Shown here one piece after another: positions 10,580 to 21,111 of a DNA stretch of 64,000 nucleotides. How positions within the stretch are numbered: the stretch's first letter is position 1; each line of letters starts with the position of its first letter. The position numbers and the translations under genes were made by a program. Below the pieces are notes generated by a model. It was not told the DNA's origin, did not search any database, and saw only the letters and a list, made by a program, of their open reading frames with translations. Origin of the DNA: Leptoclinus maculatus. Taxonomy: Eukaryota; Chordata; Actinopteri; Perciformes; Stichaeidae. The DNA is taken from the NCBI GenBank assembly GCA_032191485.1, contig JAVDOI010000011.1, positions 22,786,887 to 22,850,886 on the forward strand. The letters run 5' to 3'.

Positions 10580-11440
10580 TCCGGTGATTGTAGTGGCGTG
10601 CTGACCTCGCTCCCGCGATGATTAGCATTGCAAATCTCTGAGCTTGTTTAGAAATAGCTATTTTCAATGACTCTTGCTTCCTCCTCTCTTCCACGTCTCC
10701 CTTTGAACTCACTGGTGTCCAAACTCAAATCACTTGGTTTGTTTAGGTAATCGGATCATTTAGCCGTTTTAATTTCAAACCTCAAAATGAATTTCTACCC
10801 ACTTCTCTCTCTGCAGTTCTTCTATCCATGGCGCTCTCCTTCCCTCTGGCCTTTCATTTCCTCCCTCGCTCAGTGTTTTTTTTCTATTTTCTGAGCTTAT
10901 TTATATAATCAACTAATTTAGCCGGTTTTATTTTAACAGCCTTTGGAGGCTCTGTCTCTCTCTCCCACTCTGGATTTTTCCTCTGTCTCTCTTTTATGAC
11001 TCACAGCTTTGTATCTGTTTTGTGTTCCTCTATTTTGGTCCTCTCAACTTAGTTTTTTCCTGCCTCTCTCTTTCCGTCTCTGCGTCTCTCTGTCATGTGG
11101 AACGACCCGCTAAATGATTTACATCCTTTACGACGGTCTGTTTAGCCTCGATAGCGTCTAATTATGCACATTACATACGTACCACTCATCTCTTATGTCA
11201 CTTTTAAGATGTGTTTTTGCTGCATCTGGGGGCAGTAAAACAAATGCTATTCAAGGTTAGGATTACTTCATATTCCTGGAAGAGAGACTCATTCAACACA
11301 CCCAATAAAACCCAGTCGCCAGAAAAAATGTTGGCATTGTACGTTTCTTGACACAGATACATTAAATGTCTGCGTTTCTGAACATAAAATATCTTTCACA
11401 AATGTGTTACATGTGTCAAGCTTGCAGAAACACACGATGA
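10580..11440. other. No recognised gene
   Basis: T/C-rich DNA (10790-11100) with many CTCTCTCTG motifs. CTCTCTCTCTGCAG near 10804 resembles a splice acceptor, but no conserved coding sequence follows. Confidence 0.45.
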
Positions 11441-11444
11441 CCCA

Positions 11445-11695
11445 TGGTTGAGGTTGTTAAACGATTGGTTAGGTTCAGGCAACAAAACTACTCGGTTGAA
11501 TTCACATAGTTTGTGTTAAAATCATAATGTAATATGACAACCGTAACAACTTAAATAAATAACTACCGCCCTTAGCCGACTTTCTTACGTAACAAGAGTA
11601 AAGTCAATGTTGACTTTTGGTTTCCCACGGGACTCTAACAGTGGTCTACTGGCTGAGAGTCCTGTGTTTGTTTGACCCATCCATCACAACCACAC
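11445..11695 (-). repeat. Dispersed repeat family A, copy 3 (inverted)
   Basis: Exact reverse complement of the core, GTCCTGTGTTTGTTTG, at 11659-11674. It is preceded by AGTCAATGTTGACTTTTGGTTTCCCACGGGAC, ACAGTGGTCTACTGG and GATTGGTTAGGTTCAGGCAACAAAAC. This is the same block order as the other copies, read on the minus strand. Confidence 0.68.
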
Positions 11696-11846
11696 ACCTT
11701 AGTGGTCTTTCATTGCTTGTTATACTCGCTAGTTTACCATGTAACTTTGAATAACGGTTGCTCGATATAATACAGCACTTGCTCTGACTGAATGTAAAAA
11801 TGTCACATTCAACGTATCAGAGAGCACTGGTAAAATGGTAAAATGA

Positions 11847-12128
11847 TAAAATGGTCAATGGACTTGTACTTGTATAGTGTTTTTCTAGTCTTTCCCGACT
11901 AGCGCTTTAACACTATGTCAGTCATCCATTCATACACTGATGGAAGGGGCTACCATGCAAGGTGCCACCAGCCCATCAGCACTAGCTACACCAAAGGCAA
12001 TTTGATGTATGTTCCGGAACAATTTGGGGTTAAGTGCCTTGCCCAAGGACACATCGACATGGACTAGCAGAGCCGAGGATCTTCTGATTGAAGGACGACC
12101 CGCTCTACCCCTGAGCCACAGTCGCCCC
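11847..12128 (-). mobile_element. V-SINE-type tRNA-derived SINE, nearly full length
   Basis: Read on the minus strand it starts GGGGCGACTGTGGCTCAGG (tRNA-like A-box region), then GTAGAGCGGGTCGTCC. It continues with GTGTCCTTGGGCAAGGCACTTAACCCC, GATGGGCTGGTGGCACCTTGCATGGTAGCC and CATCAGTGTATGAATGGATG. It ends GTGTTAAAGCGCTAGTCGGG, AAAGACTAGAAAAACACTATACAAGTACAAGTCCATTGACC. This order fits the teleost V-SINE superfamily, with its conserved central domain and LINE-derived 3' tail. AAATGATA occurs just outside both ends (11841-11848 and 12129-12136) and may be a target-site duplication, although the 3' side also resembles tail repeats. A 12-base deletion has removed the B box (compare 55010-55086), so pol III transcription is unlikely. 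Confidence 0.85.
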
Positions 12129-12139
12129 AAATGATACCA

Positions 12140-13010
12140 ACAATGCCAACATTTTTCTTTCTTGGACATTGGGCTGCAGAATAATGTAACTCTGGTGAGA
12201 CTTTACTTGAGTATAACAAAACACATTGGCTAACACAAAGGTCATGTACCAGGTAGGAAGGGTCTGACAAAGAGACACTTTTGAATTGCAATATAGGAAG
12301 TGTAGTTTTGGACTTTGACCTTCATATGTAGGGCTTATAATCAGCATATGCAAGACTCTGCATCAATGTTGACCATTGTTGTCTCAATCTGTGTCCTCTG
12401 CATTCTGTAACAATCAATAATAAATCCCAGGGTTATTCGTTCAAAGATAACAAAAATAAAAGTGCAAGATTTGCAAACCGAGCTAGTGCTCCTGCCTTTG
12501 CATGCATTGTTTCACTCCATAAGCTTGTGCTTTTGTAACAGATGTTATCCATCAACATATTGGGCAATACATTCAAATCAGCACATAGATAATAATAATA
12601 ACAGTTATAGAATTATGTTGAGATTTTGTCTCAGCAGGAATTCTGCCCCCACTGAGAAAACTAAGCACCATGGACAGCTCCTGTGTTGCAGTGTCACAAT
12701 CAGCACCTTGGACAGCAGTTGTAATACGGTTTGGTACAGAGTGTTCTGAACAGGAAAGAGAGGATTCTCTATCATTAGCGTTTTGTAGATTTCCATCTTT
12801 TTTGCTTGTGAACACTTTGTGCTGGCATTTTAGCAAATATCAGACCAATTTTATAGTATCACATAGAGAGGGAAGGACTGACAGTCTTCCTCACCTAAGC
12901 ATTATGTTTAAGGGTGCTGCATCGCAAAGATATTTCAAAAGTCAGGAAGAGTAGCTTGTGTTGGGCCTTTTATAGTGTGATTACTGCTAAAAGAGATAAG
13001 TTAGCACTTA
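12140..13010. other. No recognised feature
   Basis: ORFs of up to 95 codons occur on both strands but overlap one another in shadow fashion and carry no motif. An ATAATAATAATAA patch lies at 12588-12600. Confidence 0.45.
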
Positions 13011-13014
13011 ATAT

Positions 13015-13602
13015 GACGCCCATGTCTATAATGCATTATTAACATACGTATAATGCAATCTAATCTGCGTGTTGCACTGTATAATTATAGTTAGAAGCAC
13101 TCATAGATATTTATAATGCCTCAGAACAATAGTCATTACTCATATTAAAGCTGAGTATCATAATACTAATTGCTGGTCTCTCACTGAGGGTTTGTTTTCT
13201 CTTTGCAAGGATCATAGTGCTTTATAATTCCCTTAGTTGTCATACTCTATATGTGAAGTGAAACAAATTATAAATGAAATACTGTATATGCAAGAACAAC
13301 ACATAAAATGTGATTTATTTATTTTTAATTCTTAAAGCAAACAATGACCACTTAGAATAGCAGAAAATCACATTCTAATGCATTCTAACAGTGATTATAA
13401 TCATTGGTTTCATAATACACTATGTTCCTTGCAAAATAGGTGAGAGACTAGCAATTATGAAGTATTATGATACTTGACCTTATAAGTCATTATACAATTG
13501 TGTATACTGTGTTATTATTTTTGTGAAGAAACATTATGGATTGTTATGACATGAATCTAAAACTATAAAGTGCTATAAGTAGATTATAACACATTATGGT
13601 AC
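13015..13602. mobile_element. Palindromic MITE-like element
   Basis: The left arm has GAGTATCATAATACTAATTGCTGGTCTCTCAC, then CTTTGCAAGGATCATAGTG (about 13150-13222). The right arm at about 13422-13473 is its reverse complement with few changes (CACTATG..CCTTGCAAAATAGGTGAGAGACTAGCAATTATGAAGTATTATGATACTT). Outside both arms lie many TATAATGC, CATTATAA and TTATAATC motifs. There is no ORF. The structure fits a fold-back, non-autonomous DNA transposon as found in fish. Outer ends and target-site duplication are not fixed. Confidence 0.65.
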
Positions 13603-13604
13603 AA

Positions 13605-14069
13605 CGGTCTACTAAAAAGGTCTTTGCAAAATGTGACAGAACTTAAAGTTACAAAGTTAATGTAAGGTGACGGTATCTGCCTTTCTGAAGCATAAATGCT
13701 GCAAATGAATAAGAAACAGACAGATAAACTTTCCCACCCTGTAAATTGAGATAAGACGCTGTCAAAGGAACCTCGAGTAAAAAAAAATCTCTTGATTGAA
13801 TTCCTTTGAACCTCAAAATGCCGCATAACAATAAAGAAAACTATATTTTCTTAATGATATTTTATGGAACAAGATGGGACGGACCAATAACCATATATGT
13901 TAATCCCATCAATCTGCCAAGTATAACAAAACCAGTGTATAACTATGTCCAATCTGTGTATCTGTGTATTCAGCTCATACAGGCGATGAATGCTGGGTTT
14001 TCTTTACTTTACGTCTCACTAACTTTGATCTTAAATCCTGCTGCTTCTGTGCTTCTGCACACTGACGTT
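13605..14069. other. No recognised feature
   Basis: A 120-codon plus-strand frame begins at 13806 but its end is CA-repeat translation (THTHTH) and the rest has no recognisable domain, so it is not called as a gene. Confidence 0.45.
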
Positions 14070-14094
14070 CACACACACACACACACACACACAC

Positions 14095-14142
<48 letters not shown>
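14070..14142. repeat. (AC)n microsatellite with one interruption
   Basis: About 36 AC units with a single CT interruption near 14095. Further short CA runs follow to 14290. Confidence 0.95.
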
Positions 14143-14145
<3 letters not shown>

Positions 14146-14368
14146 ATTGCACCATCAGGCCACAGTAGTTACGCACATGCTGAGGTCATGCAAGTGGTTG
14201 AGGTCAGGGTCACACATGGCCCTTAGCGATGCATACGTGCACACACATACTTAGTATACACACAAACACATTATTATACACACACACACCTATTGTCTGC
14301 ATCCATTAGCTTTGCTTTGCTGCTCTGACCTGGCGCGGCCTAGACCTATTTTGTTGTTTTTGTGCGTT

Positions 14369-14588
14369 TGTGTGTGTGTGTGTGTGTCTTAGTGTGTGTG
14401 TTTTGTTCTTGCTCTCCATGTGGAGCATATCTGAAGGAATGAGGCATTGTTGCTTCCTGCACGTGGGTCATACTACCTCTCCTGGTTGGATCGTCTGTTT
14501 CGATAAAGAACACGCTGCACCTGAAGGGTAGCGTCGCTGTGTGTGTGTCTGTGTGTGTGTGTGTCTGTGTGTATGTGTGCGTGTGTGG
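14369..14588. repeat. Cluster of short (TG)n tracts
   Basis: (GT)9 at 14369-14387, a short TG run at 14391-14401, and an interrupted TG/TCTG tract at 14539-14588. The intervening bases are unremarkable. Confidence 0.85.
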
Positions 14589-14589
14589 C

Positions 14590-14985
14590 TGCTGGGGGAC
14601 GTGACTCTGAGAGTGCAGACGCTTGCTCCAGGGTGAGACTTGTCTTAACCTCTATTAAAACCTGGCTCTGGTCGCCCACCGAGGACACTTTCTTGGGCTG
14701 CAGCATTCGACAGAAAAGAAGAACATGTTCTTGTTTAACCGGTCTGAGGACACTAAGACGCGGGCTGATTAAAGGGCGTCCTTGCGCCAAAGGTGGACAG
14801 GTTGTCTTCTGCGTTCCCATTCTTCCTGCCAGTGTGTGAACACAGTCAGCGCAACTGCAGCTACCAGGAGGGGTTTAAACAAGCAGCTACTATTTTTGTT
14901 ATTGCGACAGCTTTGGGGAGTTTTTGTGCAGGAGGGAAGGCGATACATTGGTAAAGAGAAACATCAATATCATGCTCTTGTGTCA
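14590..14985. other. No recognised feature
   Basis: Overlapping ORFs of 70-115 codons on both strands partly read the TG/CA tract. No domain motif is visible. Confidence 0.45.
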
Positions 14986-14989
14986 ACCA

Positions 14990-15200
14990 AGGTTTAAGGA
15001 GATTAGTGGCGGTACGAATTATGATGGAAAGAAGTCAAATGACGTTGTTATCGAGCAACAAAGTCTGCAAAGGGGCGAGGTCTGGATAGATGGATGGGTC
15101 AACAAAGAACTGGACTTTAACACAGAAACAGGTGTTCGTTTCCTGTTCGGATCAACATTGTTTTACCTTATCACGACCATTCCCTAACCTTAACTGGGTG
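14990..15200 (+). repeat. Dispersed repeat family A, copy 4 (diverged subfamily)
   Basis: GTGGCGGTACGAATTATGATGG, then GCAACAAAGTCTGCAAAGG, GGATGGGTCAACAAAGAACT, GGACTTTAACACAGAAACAGGTGTTCG and CCCTAACCTTAACT parallel copy 1 block by block. GGACTTTAACACAG replaces GGACTTTCAC, which suggests a subfamily. Confidence 0.5.
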
Positions 15201-15204
15201 TTTA

Positions 15205-16370
15205 TTATTTTTATAATAAATGATATAATTATTTATTCCTAGCTCCCTGGTTTCATTTTTAATTAATGAATCTTTTCTCATGTTATTTGTTTTGCATTTT
15301 TCAGTTCCCACGGTTAACCTTTCTTCATTTTTACTGCATAATATGTTTTGATCAATTAAAAACAAATTGCTTGGTTGCTAATTCATCATTTCTAATGTCC
15401 ATTACTTTACATTAATAGATGATTTTAGACCAATGCAATTTTAAAAATCATACAGAATAGTGTCTCTGAGAAATATAAAGTCTTTGGGGGTTAACAGTGG
15501 AGGTCTGATTCACAGTTGCTGCTCTGAACACAGTTGTATTAATCATGTGATCACTCGAGAGCTGCTTTTAAAGGTTACTACTTTACTGTATGTAGGTGTG
15601 AGCTGCTTGACAAATTTGTCTTATTCTCCACTTTTAGGGAAGAACTTTTCCCTCTTAAATTGTCTCTAGAGAATTCTTCAGTGTAATTAATCATAGCTTT
15701 GGTAGGTAATGGCCCTGGATTGTTGGAGTTAAGAGTTTCCCCTTGAGAGGCGCCCATAAATGTCCAGCTAAACTATAAGGAGCTGGGCAGTAGTGGCTGT
15801 TCTAGGCTGTGGCCGCTGTGGCAGAGGTAACCGGCCCCTTTAAAAAAACAACTGGCCCCGGTGGTTCGCTCCGCGCACAGTGACACGTATTTATTTATTC
15901 ATCGATGCTGCGGTTAATGCAACACTGCTCCGAGACGCTTCCCGTCTCCAGTGATCATACCCTCGTTGATTGGAATATTAATGGTATGGATTAGCTCATA
16001 ACTATAATCTGAATGCAGTATAGATTCTGAAATAACTTAAATGGGAGCAGTGCTATCGATTGGTTAATAAGTGCGACAGTCCCCATGGGAGGAACGCATC
16101 GATTGTGCACACGTTGAAAGAAACACAGCGCAGCAGGTCGGTCACCAGACACAGATCGGGATGAGGAATGGAACTGATCTAACTGGATAAAGATTCCTCT
16201 ACAGAAATGGAGCATTTTGAACACCTGAGAGGACTGGGTTCTGCTCTGTTTATTTGAAATGTGTTCTTTATTTACATGGACCAAAGCTGAAGATAATGAC
16301 TCATATGCCTCATTTACAATACATGGCACGGTCAAATTGTTTGTTTCGATCTATTCTTTTGGGGTTTTCC
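15205..16370. other. No recognised gene
   Basis: AT-rich to 15450. A 114-codon minus-strand frame (15991-16335) has no domain I recognise. A short GC-richer patch, GGCCCCGGTGGTTCGCTCCGC, lies near 15854-15874. Confidence 0.4.
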
Positions 16371-16374
16371 ATTG

Positions 16375-16530
16375 AAAAAAGTTGCAGATGGTACCTGGTT
16401 CTATTTTAAGTATCACCGGCGTTCCAAACCAGTTGAGCGGATACTGAAGGGTGGAGTCAAAACACTGGAGACCACTGATTGGTCAGAGAGAATCGTCACT
16501 AGCTTGAAGCCGTACATCCTGCACAAACTC
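16375..16530 (+). repeat. Fish dispersed repeat, possibly hAT-derived MITE
   Basis: GTTGCAGATGGTACCTGGTT, then TATTTTAAGTATCACCGGCG, GGAGTCAAAACACTGGAGACC and ACTGATTGGTCAGAGAGAATCGTCACT resemble a common fish repeat known to me from memory. A 90-codon ORF across it is incidental. Class assignment is uncertain. Confidence 0.45.
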
Positions 16531-16673
16531 AAGCTACCATTACAAGCAACCGCAATGTTCATTCATTTTCTCGACTCAGACTGGCTTTTAAATGGCAGCC
16601 TGTTAACCTTTTCCTACCGAGAGGGTCCCTTAAGGGTCCCTTAAGGGAAGCTCCTATATGGTTTGATAAAAAT

Positions 16674-16677
<4 letters not shown>

Positions 16678-16706
<29 letters not shown>
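16678..16706. repeat. Poly(A) tract of 29
   Basis: A-run after GATAAAAATAATT. It could be the tail of a retroposed sequence upstream, but no source transcript is recognised. A second A-run of 20 lies at 17053-17072. Confidence 0.9.
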
Positions 16707-16708
<2 letters not shown>

Positions 16709-17052
16709 ATGTTGCATACTACGTGAAACTTCAGAACCTCGGTTAAAAGACTATTGATGCCATTTGTACATGCTCCAAACACAACTCACTCAAAGCCTAT
16801 TATAATTACTACAGTACCATATTCATATTTCGCCAGGAGTGTGCACACCCACATATCCGGACCTAGCAATCGAAGCTCGATGCTAACAAAGAAACCGAGA
16901 TTGCAGTAAGCATGCCAACAGCACACAGATGAGGGACATATCTGTAACATCTCTCTAAGTCATACTATCACTGAGATATGAGCAAACAGACACCAGCAAC
17001 ACAAATCACATTATCGTTTTTTTATGTCTGGTTGAATTTTCAAAATAAAATT

Positions 17053-17072
17053 AAAAAAAAAAAAAAAAAAAA
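17053..17072. repeat. Poly(A) tract of 20
   Basis: A-run preceded by AAAATAAAATT. About 100 bp downstream is a short tandem of GGCACACAT (three copies, 17159-17185). Confidence 0.88.
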
Positions 17073-17189
17073 GCCCAAAACTGCTGTATTAGGATGTATT
17101 GAACACCATTAGTAATATACAAGTGAAATATGTAGTTTGGTACATGAGAAAATTCAAATGGCACACATGGCACACATGGCACACATGGT

Positions 17190-17925
17190 GCCCAAATGCA
17201 CATTTTGGAAACCTCGCCTAAACTCTCTGTACTAAAACCTCTAATTTTGTTCTGCTTCACTTTATCAAAGTCAAACTTTGCAGAGAGTGCACTGCTGACA
17301 TGTTGTGCTATGATTTGGGAGAGGTGTTAGAAGTGTCAGCTGCCATTATTTCAAAGAAATGATGTCAAAAAGTGCTTTGTCTTCAGGCGAACTTGACACT
17401 TTTCAATTTGAGCTGTGTGCCATCTTCCTTTCCTCTTAACCAGTAACATATACACAATATTTACACAATTCATACGAGCAACCCCTTCTTAGTGTTATTA
17501 CTCCATTGAAATTATTCAAATAGACCATGTAGTTAGAGAGTAAGGCCCCTTTGAGTATGGGTATAGTATTTTCGAGCAGAAGCCTAAAAATGAGGCTAGG
17601 TATGAAAAGGTTAAACCATTTAATGGATTCTGTTTCTTTGACTATGAGAGGAACAAGCAAGAGAACACACTGGCTCTGAAATCATTCAGTACTCCCTCCT
17701 CGCCATCCAGGGAGTTCTATACATGAGCTTATCTGAAAAATGAAAAATGAAAATAACCCTTTTAGTGGCTACTCGGGTCATTATCTCTCCTCTATTGATT
17801 ATGTCGTTGCTGTCGCACAATTAAGACAAGCCTGAACAATGCTGACTGGTAGACCATCCATAACAAACACAGACATGGATTTTGTTATGAGAAAGACATA
17901 TTGTAAGCTATTTTGTTGAGTTGCC
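17190..17925. other. No recognised feature
   Basis: AT-rich DNA with short unsupported ORFs. Confidence 0.45.
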
Positions 17926-17929
17926 TCTG

Positions 17930-18300
17930 AGCGAAATGCAGAGTGAATTTAAGTTCCCTCTGGTAAACAGTGATGTAGCGTAAAACTGTATGTCTTGAGC
18001 TTTTATTGTGAAAGGTCAAAACTGAAGGAGTAACGGAGTATAAACGCGATAAGCATATTTTAGTACTTTGCGGACATTGCTCTGCTGACATTAAATAAAA
18101 TATTTCTTTGCACCACAACAATTTGTCGCCGCTCCTCCTGTCGTCCGTCTGCCATTGTTCCTTTAGGGCTATGCATGATGGTACATAGTGCTTGGTTAGT
18201 GACCATCGGTTGTACACTACTTTTCAAAGTGCATTGTGGGATACTCTGAATCCACTATGTAGGGCATTCGGACGGCACTACTCACTGGTGAGTTCTGTGT
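17930..18300. repeat. Fish dispersed repeat with 'GTGCATTGTGGGATA' motif
   Basis: CACTACTTTTCAAAGTGCATTGTGGGATACT and CACTATGTAGGGCATTCGGACGGCACTAC (18217-18280) are characteristic of a short fish repeat. The extent to the left is uncertain. A 110-codon minus-strand frame across it has no domain. Confidence 0.4.
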
Positions 18301-18304
18301 TTGT

Positions 18305-19690
18305 GTCACGTTAAAGATGATGTCAACACGGTGTCGCCACTACGATCAGCTAAGAATCTCCTGTGTCTTATAATGTTCACGAGAGTTAATGCCCGACTTT
18401 CACACTGACTCCCTTTAAGAGTTCGACTCTAGTGGAGGAGCAGAGAGCCGGACTTAGTGAATGCAATTAAAGCCGCGGAAGTTAAGAGCCGTTTCCCCTT
18501 TTCCTCTCCCCTCTGAGAGCAAAACAACAATAACTGGTGAACTGGAAGAGGGAGATAAACACACACACACACACACATTAGGAGTCACATAAAACTGTTA
18601 TTGTTCCTTGCTTTATTTGTACCTTGACATTTATCTCTTCACTTTGTTCACTTTTTTAGCTTTTCTTTTTACCTCGCCCATTGCGAATGTTGATTCTGCT
18701 GATTTAATCCCTGCTGTTTTCTCATTCGTATCACTCGGATACATTACAGTTACATTTACTACTGCTGTTTAAATGAAGTGTCATCGAATGGACCTGGACT
18801 GGGAGACAAGGGAAAAATAAAGTAAATGAAGGAATAAAAGAGGAAGTGGAGGGAGAAACGGGGAAGAATGAGCATTAATAAATGAAATATGAGGTATGGA
18901 GTGAGCTGAGAAAGAGAAGATGAAGCCTTACAGCAGAGGAAAGTAGTGCCGTGAATCTGTCCAGCCCGGGGAGGATTACCGCTTCTCAGAGAGTAGAGAC
19001 ATAATGGACCGAGCACATGTATATGAGAGTGGAGCATTTGGCTGCACGTTGCCTATTAACTAGGCAGCATGAGCTAATGCAAAAGTCAATCTGTATAAAT
19101 CTTATATTTTACAATGAGGCTCGTTGATCCATCTGCAATACTTGTATGTATGGATGTTTAATATGCAATTCAGTTCCTGTATGTATAATGGTCACAAATG
19201 CTCATTGAGGCTGCACTGAAAGAAGATTTAAGTCCTGGTTTATTTGCTGACATCTGTCTTTAGTGGTGGTAGTGACTACAGGTCCCAGGATTCTGGGGGA
19301 AGCAAACTCTCCCTGAGCAGCTATTTTGTCCAAAATACGACAGTAGAGCAACTAGTGCATCTGTGTACAGCGCAGCCAAACAAACTCATGTTGTTTGAAC
19401 AAAGCATTCATTCAGTCATTGACCTTTTTTCCCTCATGCCGCGAGCAACTGCATTTTTTCCCATGCTGCACACGTTACGAGTAGTTTTCCACACTACATC
19501 AGGACAAGTTGGTCACTAGCTCTTCATGTATCAGCTCACTGCAGCTACTCGTCTTCTTCTCTACGATCAGCTGTCTAAAAAGCAGAAGATGACCGCGGTC
19601 GGCTGTCACATGGCGTTTCTTGTGAACTATTCACAATACACGCCGGTTGAATGTTTTTAACGTAAAGCAACAGCAGCAGGACACGTTTGC
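18305..19690. other. No recognised gene
   Basis: Contains (AC)9 at 18559-18577 and a purine-rich patch (18800-18930, AGAAAGAGAAGATGAAG type). No exon-like sequence is recognised. Confidence 0.45.
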
Positions 19691-19694
19691 ATTA

Positions 19695-20055
19695 GCAACA
19701 ATCTCTATAAACAGATATCTGCACATGACTGCAGAAGCTGTAGGCAACGAGACAATATTTTAGCATTGGAAGAGTTCTGTTTTCCATCCGTAGTCCGTTT
19801 GTAGCCAGAGTTGTATTGACCAATCACGTGTAAGCAGGCTTTGGTTGAGTGATGGTAAACAGGAGAGAGAAAGAAGTGGAGCGCATTGGACAAAATGCGA
19901 TCTCCAAACCTATCGTCTGCCGATGATTTAGCTTTTTATTAGCTTGGCTAATTGGCTACTTGTGAAACAATCTGGTCATAGACGTCGCCTCTCAACTCCA
20001 ACTTCATTCTCGCGTCTCAAGTTGCTAATCCGACTGTGAACAATGACTGGTGCAT
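19695..20055 (+). repeat. Dispersed repeat family B, copy 2
   Basis: Longer partner of 1435-1750. It shares the CAATCTCTATAAAC start, the GTAGGCAACGAGACAATATTTT block, GACCAATCACGTGT, GATGATTTAGCTTTTTATTAGC and TCAAGTTGCTAATCCGACTGTGAACAATGACTGG. It carries about 45 extra bases in the middle relative to copy 1. Confidence 0.6.
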
Positions 20056-20340
20056 GGAGAAGGAAGTCTTGGCGTGGATATCCACATGTCGACTGGCTGC
20101 ATGGTAACACAGACATATTGTCCATGGCTTCCAGAGGCTGAATCGTCATCAGACTGATAGCCGATGGGTTCAGAGATTGCATTAGCGGTAGCATGATACT
20201 GAATCCCCTGTGGGAGAGTGAACAGTTGACAATGAGACTTATATCAATGAGATACAATTACAAACTTTAAGATTTGATTACATCATGCATATTTTCCTGT
20301 GATCCCTGTTTAGGTAGTCAATTTTAATATAGCAAGGGAA

Positions 20341-21111
20341 TGGTGGTTAGCTGGTGGTCATGGTGGTCAGCTGCTGGTAAGGTGGTGGTTAGCTGGTGGT
20401 CATGGTGGTCAGCTGCTGGTAAGGTGGTGGTTAGCTGGTGGTCAGCTGCTGGTAAGGTGGTGGTTAGCTGGTGGTCAGCTGCTGGTAAGGTGGTAGTTAG
20501 CTGTTGGTCATGGCGGTTAGCTGCTGGTCATGGTGGTCAGCTGCTGGTAAGGTGGTGGTTAGCTGTTGGTCACCTGGTGGTTACGGCTGTTAGCTGCTGG
20601 TAAGGTGGTGGTTAGCTGGTGGTCATGGTGGTCAGCTGCTGGTAAGGTGGTGGTTAGCTGCTGGTCATGGTGGTTAGCTGCTGGTCATGGTGGTTAGCTG
20701 CTGGTAAGGTGGTGGTTAGCTGCTGGTCATGGTGGTCAGCTGCTGGTAAGGTGGTGGTTAGCTGTTGGTCAGCTGGTGGTTACGGCGGTTAGCTGCTGGT
20801 CATGGTGGTCAGCTGCTGGTAAGGTGGTGGTTAGCTGGTGGTCATGGTGGTTAGCTGCTGGTCATGGTGGTCAGCTGCTGGTAAGGTGGTGGTTAGCTGG
20901 TGGTCAGCTGGTGGTTACGGTGATCAGCTGCTGGTCGTGGTGGTAAGCTGGTGGTCAGCTGCTGGTTACGGTGGTTAGCTGGTGGTCATAATGGTAAGCT
21001 GTTGGTCAGCTGTTTGTTACGGTGGTTAGCTGGTGGTCATAATGGTAAGCTGTTGGTCAGCTGTTTGTTATGGTGGTTAGCTGGTGGTCATAGTGGTTAG
21101 CTATTGGTCAC
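20341..21111 (+). repeat. 39-bp minisatellite (GT-rich), about 770 bp
   Basis: The array is built from GGTGGTTAGC, TGGTGGTCAT, GGTGGTCAGC and TGCTGGTAA blocks. Together they form a 39-bp unit, with many variants that drop or swap blocks. The last part (about 20970-21071) uses a different unit of about 51 bp with CATAATGGTAAGC and CAGCTGTTTGTTAC. Because 39 is a multiple of three, an 87-codon frame stays open (WWSAAGKVVVS periodicity), but this is not a plausible protein. The plus strand is G/T-rich and contains the octamer GCTGGTGG 13 times by hand count. Confidence 0.95.

Noticed and set aside
10800..10870. Exon after a CTCTCTCTCTGCAG acceptor-like site
   Set aside because: The following sequence has no conserved coding pattern and the tract is generally CT-rich, so an acceptor-like string is expected by chance.
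20340..20603. 87-codon ORF rich in Trp and Val
   Set aside because: It is the 39-bp minisatellite read in frame; 39 is a multiple of three, so the frame stays open without selection.
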